Assembly: GCA_019722365.1 (NCBI GenBank)
Contig: JADFUC010002313.1
Location: 806,001-870,000 of the forward strand
Length of the DNA stretch: 64,000 nt
Source of the DNA: Lithospermum erythrorhizon
Taxonomy: Eukaryota > Streptophyta > Magnoliopsida > Boraginales > Boraginaceae
Direction: 5' to 3'
In this document: positions 1 through 11,672 of the stretch, piece after piece
How positions within the stretch are numbered: the first letter of the stretch is position 1
Layout of the letters: each line of letters begins with the position of its first letter
Program-made: the position numbers and the translations under genes
The notes under the pieces: generated by a model
Told to the model about the DNA's origin: nothing
Database searches by the model: none
What the model saw: only the letters and a program-made list of their open reading frames with translations

Positions 1-250
1 TCTCAATTACCGTTATATCATTCGGAAGAAAAAACAGAAACTCTCAAGTTCTATAGAAATAATCATTAGTTAATGATCCAGAAACATAACCATGAACATA
101 ATAGATAACTTCTCACGACTCTCTAGTAATTATCAGAGTGTACTATAGTGGCAATTTCTCAAGATGTTGATTTTTATTGACTAGAGAAAGTCAGAAAACA
201 TTACTCATAAGCATTATCTAACCATAGCCATCGAATGTAGGATCTCATAC

Positions 251-1893
251 CATCTAACTTAAGGAACCCTGAACCAAGAATTGCAACATCCTGGCGCGCA
301 CGAGCATCCAGCCTCCTTATGCCACTATTTGAATATCACATCATAAGTGGGTGTTCAGGATGTCATTTTTGTTCTATTAGAAGTTGAACACGACATGTAA
401 ACCAATATATCACAAACAATAAAAAGAGGCCCGTCTTAGCGGGTAAGAGGGGGGGTCAACTGTTACGCAGCCTTACCCCTGTGATAACGGAGAGGCTGTT
501 AAACAATATATCAAAAGTTAATCTGAAAGAAGAAGCCATTACTTGCAACGAGAAAAGTATGAGATCATAGGGTACTCTTTTTTAGAAAAGAATTATTTAG
601 AAGCCTATGGAGGTGGCTCATGATATAAGGCTCATTAGTTACCGGGAAAGCAACACAATGTCATTTTTTGCCCTTTCATCAATGAACTTGGCATCATTAT
701 ATGCAAATTTATAAGCTTCGGCCAATCCTGCACCTGAAGGAATACATTTATGTGGTCTTGGCTGTTCATCCTCATCTGCCAAATTGTTACTTAAAGCAAA
801 TAGAATTTGGTTAGCTATGATTTCTGATAACGAGAAAAAAGCCTTAAATATGCATGAGAAGACATAACAATAGAACTTCCTCGTTTTTATTTGAATGTTC
901 TACTTTCAAGAAACCTTTGTAAAGAATGATGACACATTTCCTTATTTTTATTAATATTTTCAACCTTTACCCTCCCCACAATGTTCTACTTTCTATTCAT
1001 TTACTCATATGTTTCCCTAATACCCTTTGTGAAAATTTAAACAAGGGTACAATAATACATTTACACAAGTCAACCAACCACAATATTCGTAAAAAGTCAA
1101 GGTAGGTCATTAAAAAAAAGCGGTGGTAGTAGAAGTTTTTGAATTGTTTACATAATGTAACAATTATGAGAATCTCAAGAACCTGCTAAAGGCCAACTGT
1201 TGAAGCTCAAATTGACACAGGAAAGGTAAAAAGAGAAGTTCGTGAATATGGTTCATTCAAATAGATCTTTTTAATGAGCAGAATGCCTCATGAAGACACT
1301 TATTACAAAATTCGATTAAGCCTTGTAAGACTCTATGGTCTAACATTCTTAAAAGAAAATGTAGAAGTGCTCGTCTTATTTTTCATAAAGAATAAAATCG
1401 TGAATTATAGAAAATTATCAGCATTGCCCATCCTTTGGAATTTGAGACAACGGTGCAGGTGCTTTAAACATTTGCAATCCTTCCATGAAAGTTCAAAATA
1501 AAAAATAGCATAGACTCATAAATGTCTAAGTACATGATTTATTCTAAAGGTTTCACTTACATTCCCGAATTCAAATAGCAGCTCAATGGACTAGCATTAT
1601 TCCTTTTAAAAGTTTAAAATTCTTGCGTACCTAGAATTATCCGAATAATCTCCATTTTTCCTAGTGTGCTCCTTTATTTTGGTGTTGCGGGTTTCTGTTG
1701 AGCGACACAAAAACATAGGTTTCCTTAGCTTTCCATGACTGCGCCATACTGCTTTATGGTAAGACTTCACCCTCGACAATGAGAAAATTCCATTTTGATG
1801 TCTGTTGAGCTCAATGCCTTCAATCTTGGCATGTATTTTCGGGTGCTGAGGTGACTTTACAGATGAATAGATTATCCCATTAGAGTTAGCCAT
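251..1893 (-). CDS. 5' part of a probable plastid-protein gene (runs off left edge)
   Basis: Three exons join in frame on the minus strand: 1893-1631 (start MANSNGIIYSSVK), 789-643 and 324-251. Each is bounded by a GT donor and an AG acceptor, and the phases match (2, 2, then 1 at the last donor). The first ~85 residues are rich in Ser, Lys, Arg and His with few acidic residues, which suits an organelle transit peptide. The next part contains ADEDEQPRPHKCIPSGAG, then AEAYKFAYNDAKFIDERAK, then IRRLDARARQDVAILGSG. The charged 'LDARAR' stretch looks helical and resembles a conserved plant family that I cannot name with certainty. No stop was reached, so the remaining exons lie left of base 1. 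The plastid location is inference. A SINE fragment lies in the second intron. Confidence is good that it is a real gene and low on function. Confidence 0.6.
421..503 (-). mobile_element. SINE 3' fragment (Au/TS-like)
   Basis: Read on the minus strand, the segment has AACAGCCTCTCC, then GGGTAAGGCTGCGTAAC, then a GACCCCCC run and a GCGGG-type hairpin, ending in TTTTTATTG. This layout is typical of the 3' half of plant tRNA-derived SINEs of the Au/TS type. The 5' half with the RNA polymerase III box B (GGTTCGAATCC-like) is not present next to it, so this is a truncated copy. It lies in an intron of the left-edge gene, in that gene's sense direction. Confidence 0.55.
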
Positions 1894-3849
1894 AAGGAGT
1901 CCCTACTCAGTCCAGTACTCAAATAACGACCGATTGATTTAGCAGCCCAAGAATCGCAAAACAGCAAACTACCTAAACTTGCATTACCCTTTCGATATCT
2001 GCAATTTTTGTTACACATGGAATGTATATTAATACCTTAAAATACATAATGAAGACCTACAGCTGAAGCATGAGACATTTTCCCAGTAGATGTATTTGAT
2101 GGGATATGACTATGATCAACAAAAAGGGGCAACATCGGCGACAAGGCTGGTTGATGGACAACGACACAGGGGCCGCAAATTTACTACTGCCACTAGAAAA
2201 TAAATAAATATACTATCTATTGTAACTAGAACTTTATTGCTACATTGATGACACCGGTAGTAAAGTTTTTATTAGGTAGTAAACATATTGTTCTATTTTC
2301 TTCTTCAACCTCATTGATTGACAACAATCACAATCTTCACCATCGCTTCTCTATTCTCCCTATTATATTAATATGGCCCAACAAAGTTGCCACCGGGCCC
2401 TTATCACGACTTCAATATAACATCATTTGTTACTGCATTTGATTGTTGTAGTGTGACTCCTTGTGAGGCTTTCCATTAATTCTATGGCACATAAAAATTC
2501 AAGATTTCCATTTCATTGGGAGGGATGATTGGTCGAGCACGTATTCAATAGGTTATCTAGACATTAATGTTGTGTGTTTAATAAGATTGAGCACATAGAT
2601 AAGCATAGTTATGGAGTTTGGCTGAGCTTTTTTCTTAAAAAGGTGCAACCTATTCTCTATTTTCTAGCAAAAACTGTGAACTTTACTCATAAGCTCCCAA
2701 AAATCCCAGACAACCTTATATTATATACATATAGATGCTCAAAATCAGAAGCTTTCTTTAGTAAATACTGCTTCCCCACCATTGGGCATACCCATCAAAG
2801 TTAAAATGATGACCACCCAAGTTAGCTAACAAGAAATTGAACTAACCCCATCCACAATACAAATCAAGAACTACCTCAAAAAAAAAAACAGAAGCCATAA
2901 ACCAAAGAAACCCAAATATAGATCAATAAAATAAAAAGGCCAGTTGTTATAGATAAACAATGGTGAATATAGTTTGGGGGGGAGGTAGACAACACAGGGC
3001 AAACTTATCTTGGGGACAAGAGCTGAGGAAACGATAGTGTAGTGTAGTCTTAGAATGTTGTAAGAGAGTAAGAAATAGAGGGGCCATGCAAGGATTAGTA
3101 ACAAATTTGAACCACAAACTTACATGTGGCATCTCACTGCCCAACAAATCTTGATTACTACTTCTACTGCGGGAAAGGAGAACCCAATTTATCTGCTCCT
3201 CCCACAAGTCACACCCCCATATTTTATATAGGATGTAAAATAAATATCATGTGGTTATATTACAAAATATATTGTGCAATTTACCAAAAATATGAATGAA
3301 AACTTCCATCTAAAACACAACTCACTATAGTTTTTTGTAAAGACTCATAAACTGGATAGATGTGGATAATGATAACGACCTCAATGGTCCATTTGAAATC
3401 GGGTAAAACTAGGTAATAATGTAATAGTAAAATTTAAAAATTAACCTATTTATAGTTGGAATGAATATAGTTAATGTTTTAACATATTGTTAGAATATTA
3501 TTTTATTTCTAGGGATGAATGATGTCAACTAAGTTAAAAATATAACAAAAATTTCATTTATCTATGTTATATTCTAATTCTGGGACAACGAAAAGCACAC
3601 TTGCATTTACATCCAAATCTAATATGCGCTAATGTAGTTTGGGCAAGTTGCTTAAAATCTAAGGAATATACACCGCTTCAAAACTTGGCCTTCCGTATTA
3701 ATATTAAATCATGAAGATAGGTACAATTAAAAATAATTATATTTCGATTTAAAAAGACGCTGTATAGTTCGGTGTCGAAAGAAATTAAACCCAAAAAATG
3801 AGCAGCGTATAGTTTGGTAACGGAAACCACATAAACAACGAGAAGACAT
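1894..3849. other. Intergenic region between divergent genes
   Basis: This stretch separates the left-edge minus-strand gene from the plus-strand ALY gene and must hold both promoters. I see no convincing coding sequence; the short open frames at 2245-3207 have no recognisable motif and overlap on both strands. A direct repeat of the type GCTGTATAGTTCGGT / GCGTATAGTTTGGT occurs around 3759-3822. No clear transposon ends were found. Confidence 0.4.
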
Positions 3850-4147
3850 CATGCTGAAGCAAAAAAAGTGGTGGGAGGCAAAAGAACGAACGAACATGAA
3901 CCGCGTATACCGACTCTTAGCATCTAAGCTATCTGTAACAACTAATCAAACCAATCACAAATCAGTATTTGATTTCTTCTTTCCTTCATCACTAAGATTT
4001 TTCCACCATAATTCTTCTCCTTTTGTCCCAAATCAATTGTCATCTTTCAAAAATTAAGAATTTAATATTAATTCACAAGAATTTGATCATATATATAAAC
4101 AATCGAATATTTAGTAGCTGCCTTCGATTTTGGTGAACTAATTTCAG

Positions 4148-4895
4148 GTACTCATATTTATTTCTCAATTTGTATGCTATATATTTGAATTTTGTATACT
4201 TTTTTATTTTAATTTTATGGGCAATATTAAAGACTTGTCTTTTACGATGAACTAACTCCCTTCATCCCAAAAAAATTGTCAAGTCTGTTTTGAATTTTGG
4301 TGGTATTTGGTTAAAAATATGTCAAAAGATTGTATTCCTAATATAATTATAATTTAGAATTAAATTATGGTTTTGATTAAAATCAAAGTTGTTTGTGCTA
4401 ATTAAACCCACAAAGTTTGTTAATTTTGACCATTAAAAATAAAATTGGACAATCTTTTTTGAAATTGAGGATGAATATAAACTGTTTGTTTGAAATTATG
4501 GGAGTATAATGGACTTGTGGAGTGATTTGTACCCAATAACAAATTAAGCTTTGAGGATCCTTGGTTTTTAACCATTTATAGTAGTACATTTTGCAGTTAG
4601 CTGTTATTTTTCCGAAAGTTTAATTCTTTTTAGTTTTTGTATTGAATTATGTGGGATTGCTGGAACGATTACTCTGATAATCTTTGTAGCTTTGAGGTTT
4701 ATGTATTTTGTACTTTAGATCTTTAAGATTACTTTTGATCATGTTGGTATTTGTTATTGGGTACAAAGAAATAGAAGCCCTAGGAAGTAGGAACAATAGC
4801 CTTAATGTAATTTAGTTGTTTCACTTTTGAGATTTTATTTAATGGATTTGTTGTGGTCTTATCTCATATGCTTTCATTGTTTTTGTGATATGAAG
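4148..4895 (+). other. Predicted 5'UTR intron of the ALY gene
   Basis: A leader exon ending TTTCAG is followed by GTACTC at 4148. A matching acceptor TGAAG ends at 4895, ten bases before the start codon at 4905. The bases between are AT-rich without open frames. A leader intron is common in plant housekeeping genes. The splice choice is inference from consensus alone. Confidence 0.4.
4256..4504. mobile_element. Stowaway-like MITE in the ALY 5'UTR intron
   Basis: The segment begins CTCCCTTCATCCC near a TA and ends GGGAG followed by TA, as expected for Stowaway elements (CTCCCTCCGTCCC ends, TA target). Internally, CCCAAAAAAATTGTCAAG near the left end is mirrored by the inverted copy of TTGGACAATCTTTTTTGA near the right end. 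It is diverged, and the right arm contains about 30 extra bases. It lies inside the predicted leader intron (4148-4895). Confidence 0.5.
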
Positions 4896-4904
4896 GTTGG
4901 TTAA

Positions 4905-7900
4905 ATGGCTGCCGTGGATATGTCCATTGATAATATGATTCAGAACAACAGGCATCATGGTGTGAGAGGTGAAGGACGAGGGAAGGGTCTGCGGGGTGTA
5001 AGAGGCCCGAGAGGCACTTTTAGAGGTGATGGGCGATTGGCTGGACATCCTTACCGAGGCCATCTTGGCACGCACGCTGTTGGCAAGGCAAGCTCTAAAC
5101 TATGGATGTCCGAAGGACTTATCTGAATTGTTATGTTATAACCAGTGAAAAGGATCTTTGGGTTTACTTTAGGATATCCGAATATGAGAGTTCATGTCAT
5201 TTTGGGAAGAAGGATACATATTGGCTATCACCAAGTTCTCAATATCTCCTAAATGTTCCTCCCCAGTTTATCTGAGCATTCATAGAGGAAGGTGTTGTTT
5301 GTCCTCGATTCAAGGGAGAGAACATGTTCTCCAGTTAATCATAAGGATAGCACCTTATGAAGAGAAACCATTATATGTTCATCTAAGAGATTTCACTAGA
5401 TTAAACTCTGATAATCATCTCGAAAATTTGATGTTAAGACATCTTGGATCTTACTGATTAATACTCTGAATTTATGTCGTACATATATGATTACGGGCTG
5501 TTGGAGGGGGAGTTTCTTTGATAATCTATATGGCATATGTGTGGAATATACTTCTAGGGTGATGATCTTCACACAAATATGGTCTCCTCCTCAGAGTTCG
5601 CTAATTGGAAAGTGGTGGCTTTTTATTGGAGGAGATCGTTATATATGATAATCTTCGAGCTTTTACTAGTTTAGAACTCTGATAATCGTCTTGAAAATTG
5701 GATGTTAAGACATCTTGAATCCTACAGACCAAGTCCTAATTTATATCATTCTTATACCGTTACTGGCTGTTGGAGGTGGAATTTCTTCATCATCTTTATG
5801 GAATGTGTCGAATGTACTTCCGTGGAAAAACCGGTGTTATATGTGAATAATGTGATGACCGTCACATATATATAGTCTCCTTTTCTGGGTTCCAGAACTG
5901 GAGCTCATAAGTAGAAGAGACCGTTATATGACGATCCAAGAGATTTCACTAGTATGAACTCTGATATTTATCTGGAAGATCGGATATCGAGATGTCTTGA
6001 ATCTTGCTGTTTAATACTCTTATTTATATGATTTATATCCCGTTACTGGTTGTTGGAGGATGGAGTTCTCTTGATCATCGTAGTGGCATGAGTGGAATAT
6101 ACATTTAGGGGAAAAGTTGTGTACTTGTGTTATATGTGATAATCATGCAGTATGGTTTCCTTAACCGGGTTTCAGAACTGGATCTCTAACTGGTGGACTG
6201 ATGCCTGTCTTTTTTAGATTTTAGTTTGAGCATCTTATTATAATTGGACAATATTTCAATGCCTTGGAAGTTTGATATGGTCTGATTTATTATTCAAGAT
6301 GGCAAATTATCTGACCCATGATGATTTGCTGAACCTCTCTGCTATTATTCGGTTGCTTGTATCAGACTATGCACAAAACCAGGAACTTGGCATGGCAGAA
6401 TTGTGTGTTAGAAGATCGCTTCAAAGCTATGGAGTCATCTGGAGTGGAAAGTGGGACAAAGTTACAAGTGTCTAATTTGAATGATGGAGTGTCGAATGAA
6501 GACATAAGGGTACAAAATCAACGTCTCTTCTTTTTAAAGATTCCTTTTGATTTATCGATATCTTCTGAAAGTTCATTGAAATGGGACTGAAATACAGAAA
6601 CTATTTTCTGAGATTGGGGAGCTGGTACGTTATGCAATTCACTATGACAAAGATGGCAGGCCATGTGTAAGTTTTCCAGCCCAGTTTATATACTTCTATG
6701 AGCTTCTTTTGGTAGTCCTGCACTAGTTTGGTTGCATTTATGTGGGTCTCACAATGCGAGTAAGAAAGAATATAATGTATATGCTAGTTGTAATTTATTG
6801 GTACCTTTGTCTGTCTGAAATACTAGTATTTCGAAAACAGGGAAAGCCATCTAATACTGTACTGTATTTTTTTTCCAGCAGGCATGCAAATAATGTATTT
6901 ATTTCTAAATTCTTTTGATACTCTAGTTGTCGCCTGTCAGTATAGGATATGATTTCTCGTTAGTAATTCCAAAGAGGGTCATTGGCGTCGGTCTGCCATG
7001 ATTCAACTTTTACTACAATTTTTTCATATCTTGGTTATCATTTATCTAATGTTCTCACATTCCTCCATTTCTATCAAAAAATATTTCCTCTGTGTATCTC
7101 AAATCTTAACAAAGCCTTAATAACTCTCTTTTAGAAACCCCCCTTGAAAGATCATTTCTGGATTATGTTATACATTGAAATTCCTGCTAAATGCACCTTC
7201 CTTGAAACACATGGCAACAGATAATTAGAAATTCACTAAAATTCTATCACAGTTGCATTACTCCTCTATAAATAGTGTCTGAAGTAGGAAAGCTATTATA
7301 TGTTCTCAAACAGAAGGCAATCTGGCTACTCACCCCCCTTGCAACGCCCTTAACCTAGTGACTCGTCCGACAGTCCGGCATTCAGGCAAGAGAACTGTCA
7401 TGTCCTAAAGATGATATATATATTTTTACTAAATTCATTTGGTTATACAAATGTCTTAGTTTTGGATTTGCTCTAGTTGGTGAATTAGAAGTGGTAAATT
7501 AATAAACTTTAGTTTTTTTTTTTCTTTTTTTTGTGCAGGGTTCTGCTGAAGTTGTATTTGCTCGAAGGAATGATGCATTCCAAGCAGTAAAGAGGTACAA
7601 CAATGCTCAATTGGATGGGAACCCCATGAAGATTGAGAATGTTGGAAGCGTTGCAAGGGCTCATGTTACATCTCGCCTGACTGTAGTTGGTGGAGCAAAT
7701 GGAAGGAGAACTGTTCTCAAAACGTATGTATCCATCTTTTATTATTCATATAGTTTATGTGGCTTGATGTACTCAGGCTGTCCTTATCTTTTTGTTGTAG
7801 ACACGGGGGTTATTCCTTGAGAATTGGAAGGGTCATTATGATTGTTAAATACCCCGTACTAATGATAATATATGTTCAAGCATGCTTAATTACGAATGGG

Positions 7901-8470
7901 CATCAAAATGACAGTTTCTTCACTTCTGAAGAACAAGTAGCTAAATGGAACTCATTGTTTATGCAGGCCAGGACCAGGTTATACGAGAAACAGGCCAGGA
8001 CCAGGTTATATGAGAAACAGGCCAGGACCAGGTTATATGAGCAACAGGCCAGGACCAGGTTATATGAGGAATAGGCCAGGACCAGGTTATATGAGAAACG
8101 CTGCTATCCTTAATCATGGTGTCGGGTAAGTCATGTTCCAATTTAGATTGACGTAATAGAAGATTGTTGTAGATGTTATCCTTGATGTAGATGATATACT
8201 GCACACGTTTTTTTCGTATCGACACTTGATGTAGATGTTATCCTTTCCCATATCCCCTCACCCCCATTTACTTTTGTTTGTTTAATATTCTCCAGCCCGT
8301 CCGGTTTGAGGCCCCGTGGTGGTTGGAATGCTAATGTTCCTGTCCGTGGCAGAGGTGGTCGTTTTCGAGGCCGAGGCCATCATGGCAGAGGAGGAAGGCC
8401 AGTGGAGAAATCAGCCGAAGAGCTCGACAAAGAGTTGGAGAATTATCAGGCTGAAAATACCCAGGCCTAG
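4905..8470 (+). CDS. ALY: ALY/REF RNA-export adaptor (THO complex subunit 4-like)
   Basis: Six exons join in frame: 4905-5087, 6366-6509, 6598-6666, 7539-7723, 7967-8125 and 8296-8470, giving 304 residues. ALY proteins bind spliced mRNA in the nucleus and recruit it to the export machinery through the helicase UAP56. The N-terminus (VDMSIDNMIQNNR) fits the short UAP56-binding motif and is followed by an RG-rich arm. The RRM spans about residues 92-170, with RNP2-like LQVSNL and RNP1-like GSAEVVFAR, and ends QLDGNPMKIENVG. Residues ~195-239 are five copies of a PGPGYMRNR unit. An RGRGG-rich tail and a second UAP56-binding motif (AEELDKELENYQAE) precede the TAG stop. Intron 1 uses a GC donor (AAG|GCAAGC), chosen because it alone keeps frame with TMHKTRNLAWQ. 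Family identity is secure; the GC donor needs transcript support. Confidence 0.88.
5371..6200 (+). repeat. Three diverged ~280 bp tandem repeats in ALY intron 1
   Basis: Copies start near 5371, 5639 and 5922. Each begins with a TTATAT... block leading to TTTCACTAG or TTTTACTAG, then AACTCTGATA, then GATGTTAAGACATCTTG or a variant, GTTACTGGCTGTTGGAGG or a variant, a TGGCAT/GGAATG block and a TCAGAACTGGA-type end. The copies differ by many substitutions and small indels, so the triplication is old. The array fills most of the 1.28 kb intron. Confidence 0.7.
7967..8101 (+). repeat. Five-copy 27 bp in-frame minisatellite in ALY exon 5
   Basis: Five consecutive 27-base units starting GCCAGGACCAGGTTATA encode PGPGYTRNR, PGPGYMRNR, PGPGYMSNR, PGPGYMRNR and PGPGYMRNA. 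The first 16 bases are identical in all copies and only a few third-position and Met/Thr/Ser changes occur, so the expansion looks recent or homogenised. The array makes all three forward frames open, which creates false frames here. Confidence 0.9.
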
Positions 8471-9540
8471 TCTGAAAATTTTAGGAAGACTTGTTATTTG
8501 GTATCTAGTAAAAACTCAATATGTAATAGTGTTGCAATAAGGGCGATGTTGTGCGTCATTACTGTATGAACTTTTGGATGGATGATGGTAGTAATCCTTT
8601 TGGTGGATTTGTGTGAAATGTTTCTCCAATATGGAGTATTATTCTATTATGAATTATGGTGGATTATTATTCTTTTGATAGTCACATACAGATTTTAGTA
8701 TTTGATGATTACTTGGTCTATAATAGTAATGAGTTTAGATTTTAGAAGCCGACATTATACAATTCTGGGTTATAATGGAATGAGTTGCACCTTTTCATTA
8801 AAAGAATGAGAGAAATTCGGTTAAATAGGATATTTTTTGAAGGGTTTTTAATTTGTAGTATAATTTTAATTTTTTTTCAATGTAACACATATTTCACTTA
8901 AAAATTCTAAACTATTCCTCACCCATACTCCCATTTCCCCCCGTTTTCCATAATCTTTCTCCAAATATAAAAAAAAAATTCAAATTCTTTCTACTCACAA
9001 ACTTCTCATCTTCTTCCAACTCACTAATCACAATTTCGGTGACAGCCAGTAGTAAAATACTACAACCCGAACTTGGTAAGTCATTTTTTATCTTTTTTTG
9101 CCTCGTTTTTTTGGGGGGGGGGGTGTTGTACGACTTTTGTTCGATTTTGTTAAATAGTTGGTTTGGGTTTTAATTTTTTTCGAACTTTTGTGTGATTTTA
9201 TACAAGTTTTGTTAGATTTTGGTTTTGAGTTTTAATTTGTTGGGGCTTTAATTTTTGGGGAAAAATATAGGCTTTACTCGATGGCATTTATTTCGTGCTT
9301 ATTTTTGTAGTTTTGAATTCAATTTTTGTTGTTTCAACTTTTAGGTTTTTAATTTCAGGTTTTTTATTATCATTTTTGTAGTTTCAACTTTTAGATTTTT
9401 AATTTGTTGTGATAATTGCATCTGTTTCAATTATTATGCCAACAAATGATAATAAAAAACCTAAAAGTTGTAATATTGTTGCTGTAATATTGTTGTTTCA
9501 GGTTTTTAATTTTATTATCATTTAAGTTGTAAAAAAATTG
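8471..9540. other. ALY 3'UTR and AT-rich spacer
   Basis: The first ~200 bases after the TAG stop look like the ALY 3' untranslated region. Beyond ~8800 the sequence is T-rich with repeated TTTTAATTT and TTTGGGTTTT words. A short inverted repeat lies at about 9358-9378 (GGTTTTTTATTATCATTT) and 9440-9462. No gene seen. Confidence 0.45.
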
Positions 9541-11264
9541 GCAGAGCGAAGACCAGTATCCCAAGCAAGCACAAGTGATTACAGCAGAAGAAATCAGTCA
9601 TATAAACGTGAAATCAGTCATATAAACGTGATCCCACAACAGTAGATATCAGTTCCCTGTGCAACACATATGAAGAGAGGTCTCTGTAACCCGAGAGGCT
9701 TACTTGTTCCCGTTATCTTCTTATAAGATACCCTCGCCATGGATGATACGATGGAAAGAGACAAAAGCATATTCGATCCATTCGTCCACAACAACTCTTA
9801 ACTTCCACAGACTATGTTGTGTTATGAATCTTATGATATTACTCAATGTTTATTATTCAATGTTTTGTATAGCATAACAACAATGGACTTTCTTCTAAGG
9901 ATTATGCAATTAAAGAAAGCTATGTGAAGGAGAACATGAAGAAGATGCATTTAGACAGATGATATGATACTTTAACATGGAGTTCAGATGCTTGCAAATA
10001 AATAACGAAAAGTTATTCAAGTTTCTATAGCAACATTTTTAGAATCTTCACATTCGCAAAATGGGAGTCATGAAAGGACAGCTAAATGTCATTAGTGACA
10101 TCCCCCACAGCAATTTTCAGTTGAAGGCATATGACACTCATTCGAAAACAATGTGCACCATTTAATGACAATAACAACCAAGAACTACCATGAACCTGAT
10201 GATTATTCCTGAAGCATTCTGAATCAAAGTAGCAACTCCTAGTTCAACGCAATACATTCAATCATGTATGTCAACACAAAACAAACCACAATTCTGATAA
10301 CTACACTCAATCTGAATGATTTAGCTTCAATGAACTGAATCGCAAGTTCTGAGTAAGTTAAGAACCCACATAATAACACAAAATCACAAGAACACACCAT
10401 AACTAACCTCAGAAAATCAAGTTCTCCAAAATCATCCTCATAAATATAACATAACTATAATCATACTACACCAGATAAATTCAGAAACATGAATAAGAAT
10501 GACCTCAAATCCGACATCCACATAAAAGACAACTTGAATTAACAATAAGAGCCCATATGAACAATCAAAATCGAGATCAAAACACTCCTGATCATATTAA
10601 TAACACAAGCTCGACTAAACTAAACTAATTGCGGTCTAAAACACAAAAATTAAGCAACCATAACATAAGAACACCATAATTAACCTCAGAAAATCAAGTT
10701 CCCCTATTCAATAATAGCAAACAAAAAATAACCATAATAATGACCCACCAGACAAATCCGAAAGGGCAAATATCATTGATCTAAAATCCGAAATACACAG
10801 GAGATACAATTAATAACAATAACATCTCATCCCAATTAATCCCGAACAAAATCGATATGAAATCACTTCTGTTGGACATTAATCATAAGAGCTCATCTAA
10901 ACTTATCTCGATAAAAATCAAGATCAAATCACATACTTATAACGATAATATACCTGAAATGTTCATATTAATAACTAGAGCTCGTAACCCCGATCGAAAT
11001 CGATATGAAATCACTCCCAATCCTCGTAAATATAACATAATCGTAATAATAACACATCCGAACAATTCATAAAGGTCAATAAAAATTACCTAAAATCCGA
11101 AATCCACATCAAAATACAAATTCATATTAATATTCAATAATAATAACAATAACACATCCGAATAATTCATAAAGGCCAACAAAAATTACCTAAAATCCGA
11201 AATCCACAGCAAAATACAAATTCATATTAATATTCAATAATAATAATAACTCATCTTCACGAAA
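9541..11264. other. Gene-free AT-rich stretch with local duplications
   Basis: No coding sequence is supported. A 20 bp direct duplication (AAATCAGTCATATAAACGTG twice) sits at about 9585-9630. From ~10400 to 11250 there is a family of diverged copies of words such as AAATCCGAAATCCACA, TCATATTAATAA and AAATATAACATAA, ending in a clean two-copy 100 bp tandem repeat. The segment nearest 11264 probably includes the 3'UTR of the minus-strand BAP31-like gene. Confidence 0.45.
11051..11250. repeat. Two-copy tandem repeat, 100 bp unit
   Basis: Bases 11051-11150 and 11151-11250 are near-identical. Both start AACACATCCGAA and run through ATTACCTAAAATCCGAAATC to TATTCAATAATAATAA, with only a handful of substitutions. 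The repeat lies just downstream of the BAP31-like gene. Confidence 0.85.
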
Positions 11265-11672
11265 TCACTCCTTATTCTTCATATTCTCAACACGCTTACT
11301 CAACACCTCGATCTTCACGACAAGCTTCGTAACAGAATAAAGCAGCCAATAAAAAATCAAAGCGGAGCCGATCAAGAGCGCGTTCCTCTGCGATTTCATG
11401 ATGGACTTCTGGTGGCGATGATGTTCGGCGGGGGAGCAGTTATCGGAGGCGCAGGTGGGGCGATTCTCGTACTTCCAGTAGATGTCGGCGAGGAGGAAGA
11501 GGCAGAAGGGGACGACGGAGAGCATCGGTTTCAGAAGGGATTGGGTGGCGGAGATCAGGCCTCGGCGGAGCGGGTTCAGCCCTGGGAGGGTGAGGAGGAG
11601 GAGCATTATGGCTTCGGCGGCGGCGGCGTAGCCGAGAACTACCCATTCTAGGCCATTTGGGGTTGGGGGCAT
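11265..11672 (-). CDS. BAP31-like ER membrane protein (plant short form)
   Basis: A single exon of 135 residues. It begins MPPTPNGLEWVVLGYAAA and has three hydrophobic segments: about residues 9-30 (VVLGYAAAAEAIMLLLLTLP), 44-65 (LLKPMLSVVPFCLFLLADIY) and 96-118 (ALLIGSALIFYWLLYSVTKL). Between the second and third lies a Cys pair in TCASDNC and the segment HHRHQKSIMKSQRNAL. The C-terminus is charged and helical (EVLSKRVENMKNKE) and lacks a canonical KKXX signal. This matches the short plant B-cell-receptor-associated-protein-31-like family of ER membrane proteins, of similar length; a role in ER protein sorting is inferred from animal BAP31. The coding region is much richer in GC than its surroundings. 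The ATG chosen is the first in frame and close to the family's usual N-terminus. Confidence 0.85.
   Translation of the reverse strand: MPPTPNGLEWVVLGYAAAAEAIMLLLLTLPGLNPLRRGLISATQSLLKPMLSVVPFCLFLLADIYWKYENRPTCASDNCSPAEHHRHQKSIMKSQRNALLIGSALIFYWLLYSVTKLVVKIEVLSKRVENMKNKE

Noticed and set aside
2871..3207. Minus-strand frames upstream of the left-edge gene
   Set aside because: Hydrophobic, low-complexity translations without motif or plausible splice junction to the gene.
7757..8225. Repetitive ARTRLYEKQ (plus) and HITWSWPVS (minus) frames
   Set aside because: These are other-frame readings of the 27 bp repeat; the frame reading PGPGYMRNR joins in phase with the flanking ALY exons.
11412..11651. 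Open frames opposite to and out of frame with the BAP31-like gene
   Set aside because: They are shadows produced by the GC-rich coding sequence; the minus-strand 135-residue frame has clear family motifs and the others do not.
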